Shown here: piece after piece, positions 38,220 to 50,226 of the stretch
How positions within the stretch are numbered: the stretch's first letter is position 1
Layout: each line of letters opens with the position of its first letter
Source of the DNA: Lepidodermella squamata
Taxonomy: Eukaryota; Gastrotricha
Direction: 5' to 3'
Assembly (NCBI GenBank): GCA_047495785.1
Contig: JBLDXI010000042.1
Coordinates: forward strand, 3,348,001-3,412,000
Length of the DNA stretch: 64,000 bases
Program-made: the position numbers and the translations under genes
Notes under the pieces: generated by a model
Told to the model about the DNA's origin: nothing
The model's database searches: none
The model's input: only the letters and a program-made list of their open reading frames with translations

Positions 38220-41200
38220 TTTGCTGTTGACTCGAATCGAAAATTAGTAACAAAATGATTGCGCGATCGCAAGGCGATGCGTGTGTGCGCCTCGCGCTGT
38301 GATTGGTCGGCGCACTGAAAGGGCGTGCGCTGATTGGTCCGATAAGAACACGCAATAATAAAACGTCTAATAAATATTTGTGAGAAATCAAGTTGTGATG
38401 AGAAGTCAAAATTTGTCAAGTGGTTGGAGACGGTTTTTTTTAAACATGTTATATATCTAGAGCTCTTTATTGAGTGTCTCACGCTCTCTCGTCTCGAAAT
38501 GATAATGAAAAACAATAATAGTAAAGCGCGCTTGAAAAAATAGTCAGCAGCCGCTGGCCGGGGGTAAGAAGTGTTTGCTTTGAAAACGTTTCAATATTAT
38601 TTTTAAAATAATTTGCCACTTGCCAACTTTAAAATAATACTAAAACATTAGCTGTAACAAATGACAAATAATGCGTAACAAGTGGCGGCTCGCACGAGCC
38701 GCGCAAAATATATGCGCGCGCGCTAATATATTACTACTACACTGGGCATGAAATCTTTTTTACCGTACCAAAACTAGTAGCGCGCCAGGTGAAAATTGTG
38801 TTGCCTGAATTTTTGTCGTGTTTACGCAAAATAAAGCATTTTTCTTCTTGCTCGTCGTCATCTCTTCAGCAGTAGTAGCAGTGATAAAAGAGAGCGCGCG
38901 CGAGTCGTCGGAACGTACAAAATGATGACAGTTGACAAATGACAATGCTGCCGATGAAAAAGTGATGAAAAACGGTTTTTCAACGCAACAACGTTTTCAT
39001 CGCGATGAGAGACTGTTCGAGTGTTGGCACTAGTCGTGTGATGTTACAAAATTTTTACAGCAGAATATATATACATATATGCGAGCCAGAGACCGAAACA
39101 CACCGTTAAACATAACAAACAGACAATACCTACAAGAAACACACACAACTAAAAACAAAACAGCAAACAAGTAGCGAAACCGGTGTCGAGATTTCGGGTT
39201 TTCTGCGGTTGTGGCAACTGCGCGCGCGTATCACATTTTTGAGCGCGCGCAACTGGTGACAAATTAGCGCGACGGCCATCAAAAGCGCTCGACCGCGCGT
39301 TATTACTATTATTAGCCGTGTTTTACGAGTTAAAACCGCATGCGAAACCAGGTAGATATTAACGTTTTCCCACTCGCAGTAATAATAATAATAATAATTT
39401 GAATAATTTTAGAGGCCCCGGTCGCGGAGTTTGAGGCTAATGATGATGATGATGTTAAACAGCAATAAACAGCGATATGGTGTTTGTATACAGGCCTTGG
39501 CCTTCAAGTTAATGTTGGAAACTTCCCACGACTTGTTGATGCCATTTCACACATTTATTTTACTAAAAATGCTAATATCCCGAGTTAATTAGGTCGTTGA
39601 ATGTTGTTTATTGCTAAACAACCCGAGTAAAAGCGTTTAAAATAAATTTTCAAAAATTTTATAAGGAGGATTAGAGGTGCGAGAGGCGATATTTTATACC
39701 TGTGGAGTGGAAGATGATGATTTAATAAGAAATTCAATTCCATCGGCGATAATTGCCGCCTTATGTTCGATTGGCTGTTGTTAAAGCACATGGCCGAGCT
39801 AGTTAGTTGGGCGGGTGGCGCGCTGCTGCGGATCTACGCGCCCGGTTATTTGGTGCGGACGGCGAGCGAGTGAGTGCGCGCGCGCTAGTGTCGCGCTCTA
39901 CTACGACTTTGATTGACGGTGGCGCGCAGCAGGCGAGCGCGCGATTGCGGGCCGATATTTTGTTGCGCGATGCGTATTGTCTAACGAAAAAGCCAGCATA
40001 GATAAATAGACGTAACCAGCGAGCGCAAACGGCTCGGTGTAACATCGCTGTTTCACACGTGTTAAAACTCGCTAGGTAAGTAAGTGTAGATCGAAAGCAG
40101 AGACGGGTGTTTGAATTTCTGCGATTGTATACAAATTGAAAAACTCGAAATCACACCTCGCCACCAGACGAGCGAAGAGCCGGCTCAAGAGGTTATACAA
40201 CAGACAAAATACACAGGAACTATATACATCAGGTGCGCCACTCGAAAAACGGTTATCGAGTTTAGGTACGCGCAAATATATTGAACTTGACTCTCGAGAC
40301 GCGAGAATGGCTAATAAAAATCAAGTGACAATCAACACGTCCGGGTAGGGGGTACGTAAGGTAAAACCGTCATTAGCCAATAAGGAAACGAGTTCATGTC
40401 CTCATGGCTATCATCTAATTCTATTTTGCAATATTGTTGTTACAGGTAAAGGCGCGTTCTCATAACTTCTTCATAAGGGTGTTATCACAACAGGTTATCT
40501 AATGGGGCGAGACAAGTAAAAATTTTCTCGTACGATAGAATAAGTAGTCTAGAAAATGATTTAACGAAAGCGAAATTTAGAAGGGAAATTCAAAAAAAAT
40601 ATTCTGTACTCAAATATCATAGGCAGTTTATTGCGGTCTTCTTCAAAATTTAATCAGCTGTGAGCCGCCAGAAATTTTAACGTTGAACATAACAAACTAA
40701 GCTGTCCCATCCCCAGTATTCTAGCCAGTTGCCGATGATTCCCTTTGGCTATAAATTGAAATGGAAATTATATTTAAGACAGTGCAATAATTTAGGATTA
40801 ATTGCTTAGGTAATTAACTACTCGTGACAGAGTGGATAATTAGGCAATGAAATTGAAGAAATTATAATACACCTGTGAGATATCAGTTCAGTATAACGAG
40901 GAGCGTATCAGGGTTTGTTATTATTATTACAGGCGCGCGCTCTCGTTACAATGGTGGGATTGTTGACGTTTTATTGACGTGACATTATCATTATCATCAT
41001 CCTTGTTCAGGTGTTATCTAAACAAACTTGTCTGGCGTTCCGCAGCAGTCAGCTTTCAGTCAGTGAAGAAAGTAAACACACCACCTCGTCGCCGTCTCAT
41101 TGTCATCTATTTTTATTTATTTATTTTTCCAAGATTTCAGCCCCTTTGCATAGGTATAAGTTGAACAAGGACAAGGCGATGATAGAGAACAGAGGGCTTG

Positions 41201-42900
41201 TTAATAAAAATATTTTATTATTGTTTAGCCTCACATTATACCATCTAAAACCGGCTATTATTAGCGCCGATTTGTTGTCGCGCTGCCGTTTGACTCTCAG
41301 CGTCAATGACACGTTACGTGTTAACAATATTTTGTACCTTGTGTTGTTCAATTTCAAGAAAAACAGAGACAACAGCGCCTCGCCTCGAGCGTGTGCGCTA
41401 AACCTATTAGCCATGCGATACTATTCACCTGTGACCGAGAAAACAACCTGTGTGTTATTTTTGTTTTGTTATGTAACACTGCAAGCGCGCTATACACGTT
41501 GATATTATTTAATTATTGTAATTTGTCAAAACTCTCACTCGTATTATATTTAGCTGCGCGCTTAGGCCGACAGTTTTAAATGCGCGACCTCTGAGTGGGC
41601 TTCAATTGTTGCAATTGTTTTCAGACTCTAAAAAGCCTACGGTTAGGCGGTGAAAAGCTGTCGCTCCTGCCCTTCGGAGTGACAATTTTTCGAAATTCCG
41701 TAACTTGACCGAATAAAATTTGCCGATGCCAGTGGACAGTAGAAGCAGGCTTCTGAGGAACTCTTGCAAAAATATGAGAATTTTCTATTCTGGAAGCAAT
41801 TTTGAGAGCTATTACCTATTACATTTATGAAAATTCGCTGTAGCTCAGGCAAAGGGATATATTCGGGATAAATTCGGGGGTCCTGTTACGAGCCCGGCGC
41901 ATTGCCACCCCTGAATTATAAAGCCAGGAGATTTTTTTAAATTTATTGTGAATTTTCCTGCGAAATTACTGCTTGCAAAAAATCTTTAACCAAAATGTAT
42001 AGGACAGACTGTATATTGTTAATAGATGAAAAATTACGGCTAGCAATTTTCCTGTTGGAAAAATCCTGATTCCTCTTATCAGATCACCTGCGCATTTCAG
42101 AAGAATGAATCTGATAGCGAAATTGAGTCCAGGTGAAATTTGAATCGATTAAATTCGGAAATGCTGCGTCGAGATGATTATCCGGCATGCTCCCTCCCAG
42201 TTGTTCCGTGGTGAATTGAAAAAAAATTCCGGCAATCAGAACGGTTCGCGATGTGAGAGACAGAATATGAACGTTTTTTTATCATTTGCCATCTTAAAAA
42301 ATGAAGTTTGCTGACCTGGCACTTCTCATCCACTCTTCGCACAACAATGAGCTACGGCTCAAAAAATCAGGCGAGAGTCCTCTTTCCAACGGTTGTCAGC
42401 TCGAGGAAAAGTTCCACAAATTGGCGAAATGACAAGCAAAAAACTTTAACCAACATTTATGGGACAGACTGTAAACTGGAATAGCCAAAATGCGTAAAAG
42501 CAATTGTGGGAGAATCGCGAAAATTATGGGATATCGTGAACTCATTACTGAACATCATTATAAATTCTGTATCAAATTATTCCAGTCAGTTCCAAGTCCC
42601 CAATTGAAAGACCCAGCCTCTAGCCCTAACCTAACCCTAACCAGTTATATTACCGAATAAAATGGTTAGGCATTGAATTAAATGAAATTTGGTACCGCAG
42701 TAAGATTTTCCCAAATAAATATTATTGCATCGCAAAACTAGTTTTTTTTTAACAGGACAAGCAGGATTTCAAAGATTATTATTTATTTCCACTGCCTTTA
42801 AATCGTTGTACAATAAACATGCAAAACAGGAATTTCTTAATTGGGTACGTTTTTAAAAAGTTGTGCAAATCTACCCTAAAAATTAAGAACACATTGAGAA
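38220..42900. other. Large non-coding region upstream of FoxQ2, rich in GCGCGC runs
   Basis: About 4.7 kb with no supportable gene. It carries repeated alternating CG-purine/pyrimidine runs (near 38.71, 38.89, 39.22, 39.24, 39.87 and 40.93 kb), an AAT microsatellite at about 39.38 kb and a GAT run at about 39.44 kb. The right part has a short telomere-like string (ccctaacctaaccctaacc near 42.63 kb) and a pair of diverged direct repeats at 41.98 and 42.45 kb. It is plausibly the cis-regulatory region of FoxQ2. Confidence 0.45.
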
Positions 42901-43984
42901 TTACATGAATGCAGACGATGAACGGGAAATGTCAGTCGCCGTCGCGATGGTGGACAAGCTAGCTTTTTGAGCAACTTCATCTTTCGTCGGACTAGAGTTG
43001 GTCGCATAACTCGCCTCAAACTGCCTGCTCTGCTGCTGATGCTGGATAAAAATGTTTGCGTTTGACGGCCCAGCAGTCGCTGATCTAGGACTAGCATCAT
43101 CATTAAAAAACTCCGGGTAAACAGTCGATCTGGGCGATGTAACGGTTACGTACGGCTGAAAGTTGTCGTTGCTATGCAGGTTCGGAATGCTGATAGTGTA
43201 GTAGTAGCTCTGCATATCGCTCGTTGAGGCTATCATCGGCGTATTTGCTAAATCCAAACTGCTCCTCTGCTGCATGCTGTAGGCTTCCTCGCGGCTCTGC
43301 GTGAGGCTCTTGATGGCATACATTGAAGACTTATTGCTTCGGTTCAATCCAGGCGCGTACTCTGTAGGAGCGGGTGAAGACTGTTTCGAGAGTTGTTGTG
43401 ATTTTCGAATCGCATCGATCTAAAGTAAAAAATCGGAGTGAGTTGAAAAGCTAGGAAATTAAATGAGATAATTACCACATCATCGTATTGTCTCGATTTT
43501 GCTCGGCTCGATGGATGGCGAGAGAAAAATCGACGGAAATTTTCCCGAAAAGTAGCAGGTTTCGCTTGTTCGTCTTTCCCGGCTTTGCTTGGAACGCCGA
43601 GGGCTAGCATCATGTCCTGGCGTCGTTTTCTCAATTCCTCCAGCACTGTTGCATGGTACTCATGGGGATCATCATCATCCTAAAAAATGGAAAATAAATT
43701 AATAATAGGGAATTTCATGTTTCGGTGAACGAAAATATGTAGGTACCTACCGCAAAAGTAAAGTGAACCATGGCAACAATGGCTATTCCATAGGCGACAA
43801 GAATGACCAAGACGTATAAAAATGGCCCGAGTGTCCCTATGTAATCTTCCAAATCCATAGGTTCAGCGCCATTTGTTAGATTTCCTTTGCTTGCCGATGT
43901 TTCGTTGTTGAAGGTTGCGCAAACCTTGCAAATTGCAGCGAGCGAATTGAGCGGGATATGCTTCGACTTTTTGCCACTCCCCAT
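42901..43984 (-). CDS. Single-pass transmembrane protein of unknown function
   Basis: Three exons, 43984-43751, 43679-43476 and 43419-42901, give 318 residues with phase-0 introns. The N-terminal 50 residues contain NNETS, a possible N-glycosylation site. One hydrophobic segment (GPFLYVLVILVAYGIAIVAM) follows, then an acidic stretch (DDDDPHEY), a basic helix (LEELRKRRQDMM), a basic arginine-rich patch (FRRFFSRHPSSRAKSR) and a long Ser/Thr/Gln-rich tail. The exon break falls exactly between the membrane segment and the acidic stretch. The FLYVLVILVAYG string and the juxtamembrane layout loosely recall KCNE-type potassium-channel subunits, but the match is too weak to name it. Orientation N-out is inferred from the charge distribution. 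Confidence 0.75.
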
Positions 43985-44570
43985 CTTCTTGCTTTGAAAA
44001 CAGCCGAAAAATGACGGGAAATATTTTCCTCTTCTGCTCGTAAATAATTAGGAGGGATTTTGTGTGGTCGGATAAAGCTACACTAGGAATCGATTACAAT
44101 TTTAATCTAAAAATTGATTACTATCATCGACTCTCACGCGTCTCAAAATGCCTTACTAGGTATTCCCGCAATTAATTACGATTATATCGTCATGAGAAAT
44201 CGACCCGCTGCACTTTTCGAGGTAATATTTCCGAACATTCCTATCTTTTCGATTATCGATAAAAGACGAAGTAGTGGTGTTCCTCTTTATTTCTCTCAAT
44301 TTTTCAAGGCCTATCGTCCACGAAAAACTATCGATAACGCTTTGATAGTTTCATTTTACTTCATAACATTACAAAAAGGTTCAATCAGCGCTAAATTGGC
44401 AGGTAGGTATGCTTTTCATAGAACTGCGTCTCAGGAACAGAAAATTTCAATTTTCGAAGACTGAAATCGCACACAGGTGGGTTATTTTGCGTGTTCCGGG
44501 TGTGATTAGACTGTTCAATAGTATTTTTGACGACAACTTATAACGTTATTATATAATGAGACAACAGCAT

Positions 44571-44957
44571 TCAGTGCTTCGCGTGCTTCCAGGTGGTCGG
44601 GCCGAATTTCGCCTTGTAATTGGCGGGGAGGTCAGGGACAACTTCCAAACCCTGAAATTAATCATAATTTCATGGAAAATAATGCAAAAAATTAAGGTGG
44701 AACTTACGGTGGTGTGATATTCATCGCCTGCGATCTTCCTATCGCGAAGAAATAGGGTGAAAGACCGCTGATAGTGATCAAAGCTCCAGTTTTTCGGCAT
44801 GGGCTGTAGAAAACTCATAATTAAACAATTAATATTAAATTTTTCAAATAATTACGTGTCCATTGAAGAAAAACTTGTTGATGTAATGCTGGGCCCAAAT
44901 AGGGACGTACAAACCGGCTCCGACGAGCGCGAGCGATGGCAAAATTTCATACCACAT
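44571..44957 (-). CDS. NDUFA1: NADH dehydrogenase (complex I) subunit NDUFA1
   Basis: Three exons, 44957-44856, 44803-44708 and 44651-44571, all with phase-0 introns, give 92 residues. The start MWYEILPSLALVGAGLYVP and INKFFFNG match the conserved N-terminus of the family (MWFEILPG, then a membrane helix and FTNGGK). It continues with MPKNWSFDHYQRS and LFLRDRKIAGDEYHTTGLE, aligning with the [23 protein letters not shown] region. The subunit is somewhat longer at the C-terminus than the 70-residue human form. NDUFA1 is an accessory membrane-arm subunit needed for complex I assembly. It lies 130 bp downstream of MTO1 on the same strand, with an acceptor-like ATTGAG five bases before the ATG. 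Confidence 0.92.
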
Positions 44958-45087
44958 TGTGTCTCAATAACGATAAAAACACTAGATAAATCAAGGAAAA
45001 ATGCTTGAAAAAAATGCGAAAAATTATTGAGGTTCCACGCAACAATAAATCTCAAAAATAGGACTAAAATTTTTGGAAGACAGTTCG

Positions 45088-47121
45088 TCACTGAGCAATT
45101 TTCGCTTGCTCATCATCCGGCTGCTGCAATTTGACTTTCCTTAGCAACGTCAAAACAGCTGCGGGGGTTATACCAGCTATCCGCCTCGCAGCTGCAATAG
45201 TTTTCGGCCTAGCAGCAGTTAATTTCACACGACAATCAGTCGAAACTTTCAGTTGAGAATAATCGAAATTTTCCGGGATTCTAACAATCTCATCACGCCG
45301 TAGCTCTTCGATTTCTTCCATTTGCCGTTCCAGGGGTAGTGAATAAATTGCTTCGATTTTCAGTTTTTCACACAATTTACGCCAATCCACGTCATCGGGC
45401 TTGAAATTTGAGGGAAATCGATCAGGAATAGCGCGTAACATTTCGTCAAGCTCAACATTTTCCAAAGCCAGGACTTCAAACGCACTTTTCGGGGCGTTGT
45501 TAGTCGAAACGAATACCGTATTTCCAAATGCGGATTTCAACGTTTGCTTCCAGACGCCAAAGTTCATCTTGATATCCTTCAAAATATCGATCGAATCGTG
45601 AACTCGTTTGTAAAAAGAACGAGTTCGAGCTAGCCTTTCTGCTCCGATGAAACCAGCCTCGTGAAATTTGAGGGTTAACCGCTCATCAGCGTTATCAGGT
45701 CTCAAGAAAAATCGGTATTCCGACCTACTTGTGAACATTCGATACGGTTCCATCGTTCCTTGTGTTGTCAAATCGTCAATCAAAACTCCGATGTAGCCAT
45801 CAGTTCGACTGATTTGAATCGGGTCACGATTTTTCGCCTTCAAACCAGCGTTAATTCCAGCAACAATGCCTTGAGCAGCAGCTTCTTCATACCCAGTCGT
45901 TCCATTGATCTGACCAGCAAGGAACAGCCCTGAAACAGCTTTTGTTTCTAATGAACTGTGCAGTTGATCTGGCATTATATAATCGTATTCAACACCGTAA
46001 CCAGGCCGGACTATCACGACTTTCTCCAGGCCGGTAATCGTCCTAAACATTTGAGTTTGAAACTCCTCCGGTAGTGTATTTGACATTCCTTGAGGGTATA
46101 TCAAGTTCGAGTCGAAGCCCTCCGGTTCCAGCCAAATTTGATGGGATCGATTGGGGAATCTAAGCACTTTCGCCTCGATTGATGGGCAAAATCGTGGTCC
46201 GTTTATGTCTTCTCGGACATGAGTTGTCAAATGAAGGTTACTTTTTATAATTTTATCGACCTGAGGTCCTGTATAGGCCATGTGACAAGGCATTTGTCGT
46301 TTCGGGTCGATCCAAACTGATGAGTGCATGAAAGAAAACGGAGAGGGTTGGTCATCGCCATGCATTTTTTGAAGTCGGCTGAAATCTATAGTTCTGCCAT
46401 CCAAACGAGGTGGAGTGCCAGTCTTGAGGCGACCGATTTTGAAGCCCAATTCATGCAAAGTATTGGCTAGCCCTATGGCAGGTGCATCGCCAACTCGACC
46501 AGCTGGTTTTCTCGTAAGACCAATATACATTTCACCACGCAAGAAAGTTCCCGTGGTTATCACAACTGCCTTGGATCGAATTTCAGTGCCAGATGATAGC
46601 TTAACGCCGAGGCACTTGGTCCCAGAATTTGATCGTTCAATCATGAGATCTTCCACACTTGCCTCAACCATGCTCAGATTTTCCGTTTTCGACAACTCGG
46701 CTTGGATGGCGCGCTTATAAAGAACACGATCAATTTGAGCACGATGGCCCCAGACTGCAGGACCTTTTCGTTTGTTCAAGACCTTGTATTGGACACCAGT
46801 ATAATCGCATATTTTAGCACAAACGCCGTCAAGAGCATCAACTTCTTTCATCAGATGGCCTTTGCCGATTCCACCGAATGACGGATTGCAAGACATTTCG
46901 CCAACAGTCGAAAGTTTTTGAGAAACCAAGCACGTCCGCAAACCCATTCTGGCGGCGGCTGTCGCTGCTTCTGTGCCAGCATGGCCACCTCCAACAACAG
47001 CAACGTCACATTCGATGAAAGGTAACGGCGGTTGAGCTTGAGAGCTGCAACGCCGTAACAGATACAAATATTCCCTTGTTGGATAATTTGACAGGCAATA
47101 TTTGAGATGACTCAAAATCAT
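45088..47121 (-). CDS. MTO1: Mitochondrial tRNA modification enzyme MTO1 (MnmG/GidA family)
   Basis: An intronless frame of 677 residues. The N-terminal 30 residues are basic and Ser/Tyr-rich, consistent with a mitochondrial targeting peptide. The FAD-binding loop is [60 protein letters not shown], the first family signature [11 protein letters not shown] and the second [20 protein letters not shown] are all intact. The C-terminal domain ends with [20 protein letters not shown]. With GTPBP3 it builds the taurinomethyl group on the wobble uridine of mitochondrial tRNAs. No frame break or missing motif is seen. It is the upstream partner of NDUFA1 in a tight same-strand pair. Confidence 0.96.
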   Translation of the reverse strand: MILSHLKYCLSNYPTREYLYLLRRCSSQAQPPLPFIECDVAVVGGGHAGTEAATAAARMGLRTCLVSQKLSTVGEMSCNPSFGGIGKGHLMKEVDALDGVCAKICDYTGVQYKVLNKRKGPAVWGHRAQIDRVLYKRAIQAELSKTENLSMVEASVEDLMIERSNSGTKCLGVKLSSGTEIRSKAVVITTGTFLRGEMYIGLTRKPAGRVGDAPAIGLANTLHELGFKIGRLKTGTPPRLDGRTIDFSRLQKMHGDDQPSPFSFMHSSVWIDPKRQMPCHMAYTGPQVDKIIKSNLHLTTHVREDINGPRFCPSIEAKVLRFPNRSHQIWLEPEGFDSNLIYPQGMSNTLPEEFQTQMFRTITGLEKVVIVRPGYGVEYDYIMPDQLHSSLETKAVSGLFLAGQINGTTGYEEAAAQGIVAGINAGLKAKNRDPIQISRTDGYIGVLIDDLTTQGTMEPYRMFTSRSEYRFFLRPDNADERLTLKFHEAGFIGAERLARTRSFYKRVHDSIDILKDIKMNFGVWKQTLKSAFGNTVFVSTNNAPKSAFEVLALENVELDEMLRAIPDRFPSNFKPDDVDWRKLCEKLKIEAIYSLPLERQMEEIEELRRDEIVRIPENFDYSQLKVSTDCRVKLTAARPKTIAAARRIAGITPAAVLTLLRKVKLQQPDDEQAKIAQ

Positions 47122-49490
47122 CTAAAAATTGAGGAACATCAAAGTTTAATATACTAAGCCACGATACACCAGCTAACCTAGACAAGCGATTGCGGCGTTG
47201 CCTTGAGCACCGGTAAATTCAAATAGCTTCCAACATAATGGCCCATTTGGGTACTCTACTATCGAGCAAACAATTTCCCTCTTCATAAATATCATCCAAA
47301 GAAGAGATAATAAATCATCTGAGGTCGCATTTCAAAGTAAGCCACAAGTTGTCTAGGTCATAAGTGTTTTTGCGGCTAGTAGATAATGTTTTTTCTTTGA
47401 AGAGGGCTGTGGAATGGGGGAGAGGGTGTTGATTATGAAAATGAGTTCTAAGCCGCTAATCTACCACTCACCAAGGACAGCAGACAGCACTGATTGCCGG
47501 AGATTCGAGGTTCGGATCAGCCACTCCGATTCCGATGATCGGTCGGCGAAACTAGAAAACAAGCAGAAGTGCAACAACTCTAGCCACCCTCTCTTCGCCG
47601 CATTCAAATAATTACATTAAATATTTTTAATAGTCATAAAATCTTATTGAATACTTAGATTGAAAATGTAAAATAACAATTGTTGAAATGATTAGTTGAA
47701 AAATGGATGAAATTGCGCGGGGCTTTTTGAAACGAGAGACATCCGATGATGTCCCACGGCGGTCTTGAAAAACTTTTTCCAGCATATGATTGACTTGATA
47801 GCGTTTACATATCTTTCAATAGCTTACTTCACTGAATTTTTAGATGTAAAGAAGTAGAACGAATTCGCTATGGTTGCGAAAATGGCGGCTTGGAAAGTTT
47901 GTTAGGTAGGATATAGCGCATCATTTTTTACGGCTTTTCCGCGGCTTTAAAAGGTCCCCTGGGCTGTTTCAAGTTTTATTTAGGTACATTTTGCTATTTC
48001 CTACCAAATTCGATTATAGTTTACATTCTGTTTACATTCAAATGAGCATTATACCCATTTTTATCTGTTTTTCCTCAATCTTGACGCTTTTGACGAAGTT
48101 TTCGTGGCTTTACATTGTCTCGTTTGTTCCTAGTCATATCATGGCATACTTATGGTGCTATGCGGCACTATGCGGTTACTTTTCCTTAATTTTCCTTTGC
48201 AAGTCTTGTCGAGACACTTCGTTTAACTATTGCTTTTATTCGCGTTTCTAGGTTTTATCCAAGTCAATCTTTAATAGCTAGAATGTTTGACCGTCGACAA
48301 GGTCGGACTATCATTCTGAATTCCTGCCGCAGTTGGTCAAGCATAATGCTTCACAGCCGTGGTTACCATGAAAGCGATGGAATCCTCTCACAGCTTTTGC
48401 TCTGTCGTGGAAATGTCGAAACCGATGTATGCCAAGTCAATCCTCAATAACTTGAATGACCGTCGACAAGGGCGGGAAAGAGCGGGCTGTCATTTTTAAT
48501 TCCAGCCGCAGTTGGTCAAGCATAATGCTCCTCGGCCGTCATAATGACCGCGGTTAACATGGAAAGCAAAGCGAGGGAATCCGCCAACAGCTTTTGCTCT
48601 GTCATAGAAATGTCGTTGAGAATTTCTCAGCAATATCCCCAACGTTGATATGGATTGTTTTAGGTAGCCAGATACTGGCTGTTTTTGAGATATAGCTATT
48701 TTGATATGATTGTTTATGAATATATGGGCATTTTTGCGCAGTGAGGGGGTTATTGCAAATGATATTGTCTTGGTTTCCAAGCTTTTCTATTGATTCTACA
48801 TTAATAATGATTGTAATTTGTAACTTTGTAATAATCTGATTCGAATTTAATGCATCGGTTGTTTTTCGAATTCCGTTTTTTATTCATGATATACCTATCT
48901 TGTTTGGAATTTTTTGTGACGTGCTGTGGGAGAAATAAATTCATTCATTATTTTATATTTGAATGTTATCTTGGAATTGACCGGAAGACTTTGTTGAAGT
49001 TTAAATTTGAGTCGAAGTTACAGAGGCATGTTCCTGATCGATTAAACTTTCTGATGAAGTTGCTGAGCCGCATAACACAATTTTTTTTATAAAGGGAACA
49101 AAAGTGCTTCACAACACGGGTGAACAACGTTTCAACCACTATGAAGCACCCAAAACACAGAATTTGATTGGCGTCCTTTACACGTGTGCCACTCAGAATT
49201 TTTTCGCGTGAGTCTCACTGCGGTATTCAATTCACTATACTTGTTGCTTTCATGCCGAAAATCCCAGGTTGACGGTAAACCGCCAGAAATTTATTCCACC
49301 CATAACCAACCGGCAACAGGCCAGTCAACCCAACCTGTTTGCACCTCTGCTTCCAGGTAATTTATCACTCACCATGATATGAAGGGGCAAAGGTCAATTA
49401 ATGGAAACGGCTCTTAGACTTTATGAGAGCGGACAACTGTGAATTCGGCAAGTCAGAACAGAGAAATCAGCATTCAATAAAAGTTCGACA
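47122..49490. other. Non-coding, repeat-containing
   Basis: 2.4 kb with no supportable gene. It includes a diverged tandem duplication at 48259-48615, annotated separately. Open frames are short and AT-rich. Confidence 0.45.
48259..48615. repeat. Diverged tandem duplication, unit about 175 bp
   Basis: Copy 1 (about 48259-48428) and copy 2 (about 48432-48615) share CCAAGTCAATC, GACCGTCGACAAGG, CCGCAGTTGGTCAAGCATAA, CAGCTTTTGCTCTGTC and GAAATGTCG in the same order, with small indels and extra bases in copy 2. No coding frame is conserved between them. Confidence 0.8.
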
Positions 49491-49494
49491 ACAA

Positions 49495-49824
49495 TGCCAA
49501 TGTTTGTATTCATGTGTTTGGTATTAATATTATTAACGGCGGTGACTGCAATAGGTGACTGCAACCGATAACCTGGTCTTAGTCGGAGTTGCTATCGGAG
49601 CAAAAGTTGTGGAGGCTGTCGAAGAACTTGCAATGGGCGCACAAGTAGTTGAGGCCGTAGATGGACTCGGCGCAATGGAAGATGTTGGCGTTGTTGTTGC
49701 TGACATGACAAAAGTTGGGTTGTTGTGGTTTGTTGTTGAAACAAACAGAAGATACCAAAAAAGATATCAACAGATTAAAGATATCACAACGCTATTAAGT
49801 CATTTATATGCTGGAAAAAGATAG
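49495..49824 (+). pseudogene. Possible small secreted protein with a frameshift
   Basis: An ATG at 49495 opens MPMFVFMCLVLILLTAVTA, a good signal peptide, then hits a stop after GDCNR. A 13-bp tandem duplication (GGTGACTGCAATA / GGTGACTGCAACC at about 49541-49566) sits just before this. The following sequence is open in the +1-shifted frame for some 88 codons (TATDNLVLVGVAIGAKVVEA and onward), with internal near-repeats GAKVVEAVEEL and GAQVVEAVDGL. This suggests a secreted Val/Ala/Gly-rich polypeptide gene broken by the duplication, or a sequence error. No family is recognised and no function is proposed. Confidence 0.35.
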
Positions 49825-49847
49825 ATCAAAACGAAAAATACTTTAAC

Positions 49848-50226
49848 CCGCAGCAAATTCATACTCTTTTCCGCAGCAAATTTCTTTATTTTCTTTCCAG
49901 CATCTCCAATTTTTCTCCAAATCTAGGGATTCTCACTTATTCCGATAGAAGAGGATTAGGGCTGTTGAAAAAGCCCTAACTCATTAATAAAAGATTGACT
50001 AATTTGGGGATATGATGGAAAGTCCGAAGTCATCATACTTTTGTCTCACAAATCACACTATTGGTGAAACTTGAAAAGGGTTCGTTTGGCAACATTAGTG
50101 CCAATCGATAGCCCTCGAACCCCGCTATCAACTGGCGTCGTGATTAGCTTCTTATCAAACGTAACCTGGCGTCCATGATTGAATAAATGGAAATTTGCTG
50201 CGGAAAAGAGCGAAAATTTGCTGCGG
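49848..50226. mobile_element. 379-bp inverted-repeat element
   Basis: Left end CCGCAGCAAATTCATACTCT (continuing TTTCCGCAGCAAATTTC) and right end GAAATTTGCTGCGGAAAAGA (continuing GCGAAAATTTGCTGCGG) form inverted repeats of about 37 bp. The arms themselves contain a direct repeat of CCGCAGCAAATTT. The interior holds a smaller hairpin around TTAGGGCTGTTGAAAAAGCC. No coding capacity; a MITE-like element. Confidence 0.75.

Noticed and set aside
42629-42650. Interstitial telomere
   Set aside because: Only about three imperfect CCCTAA-type units; too short to claim a telomeric relic.
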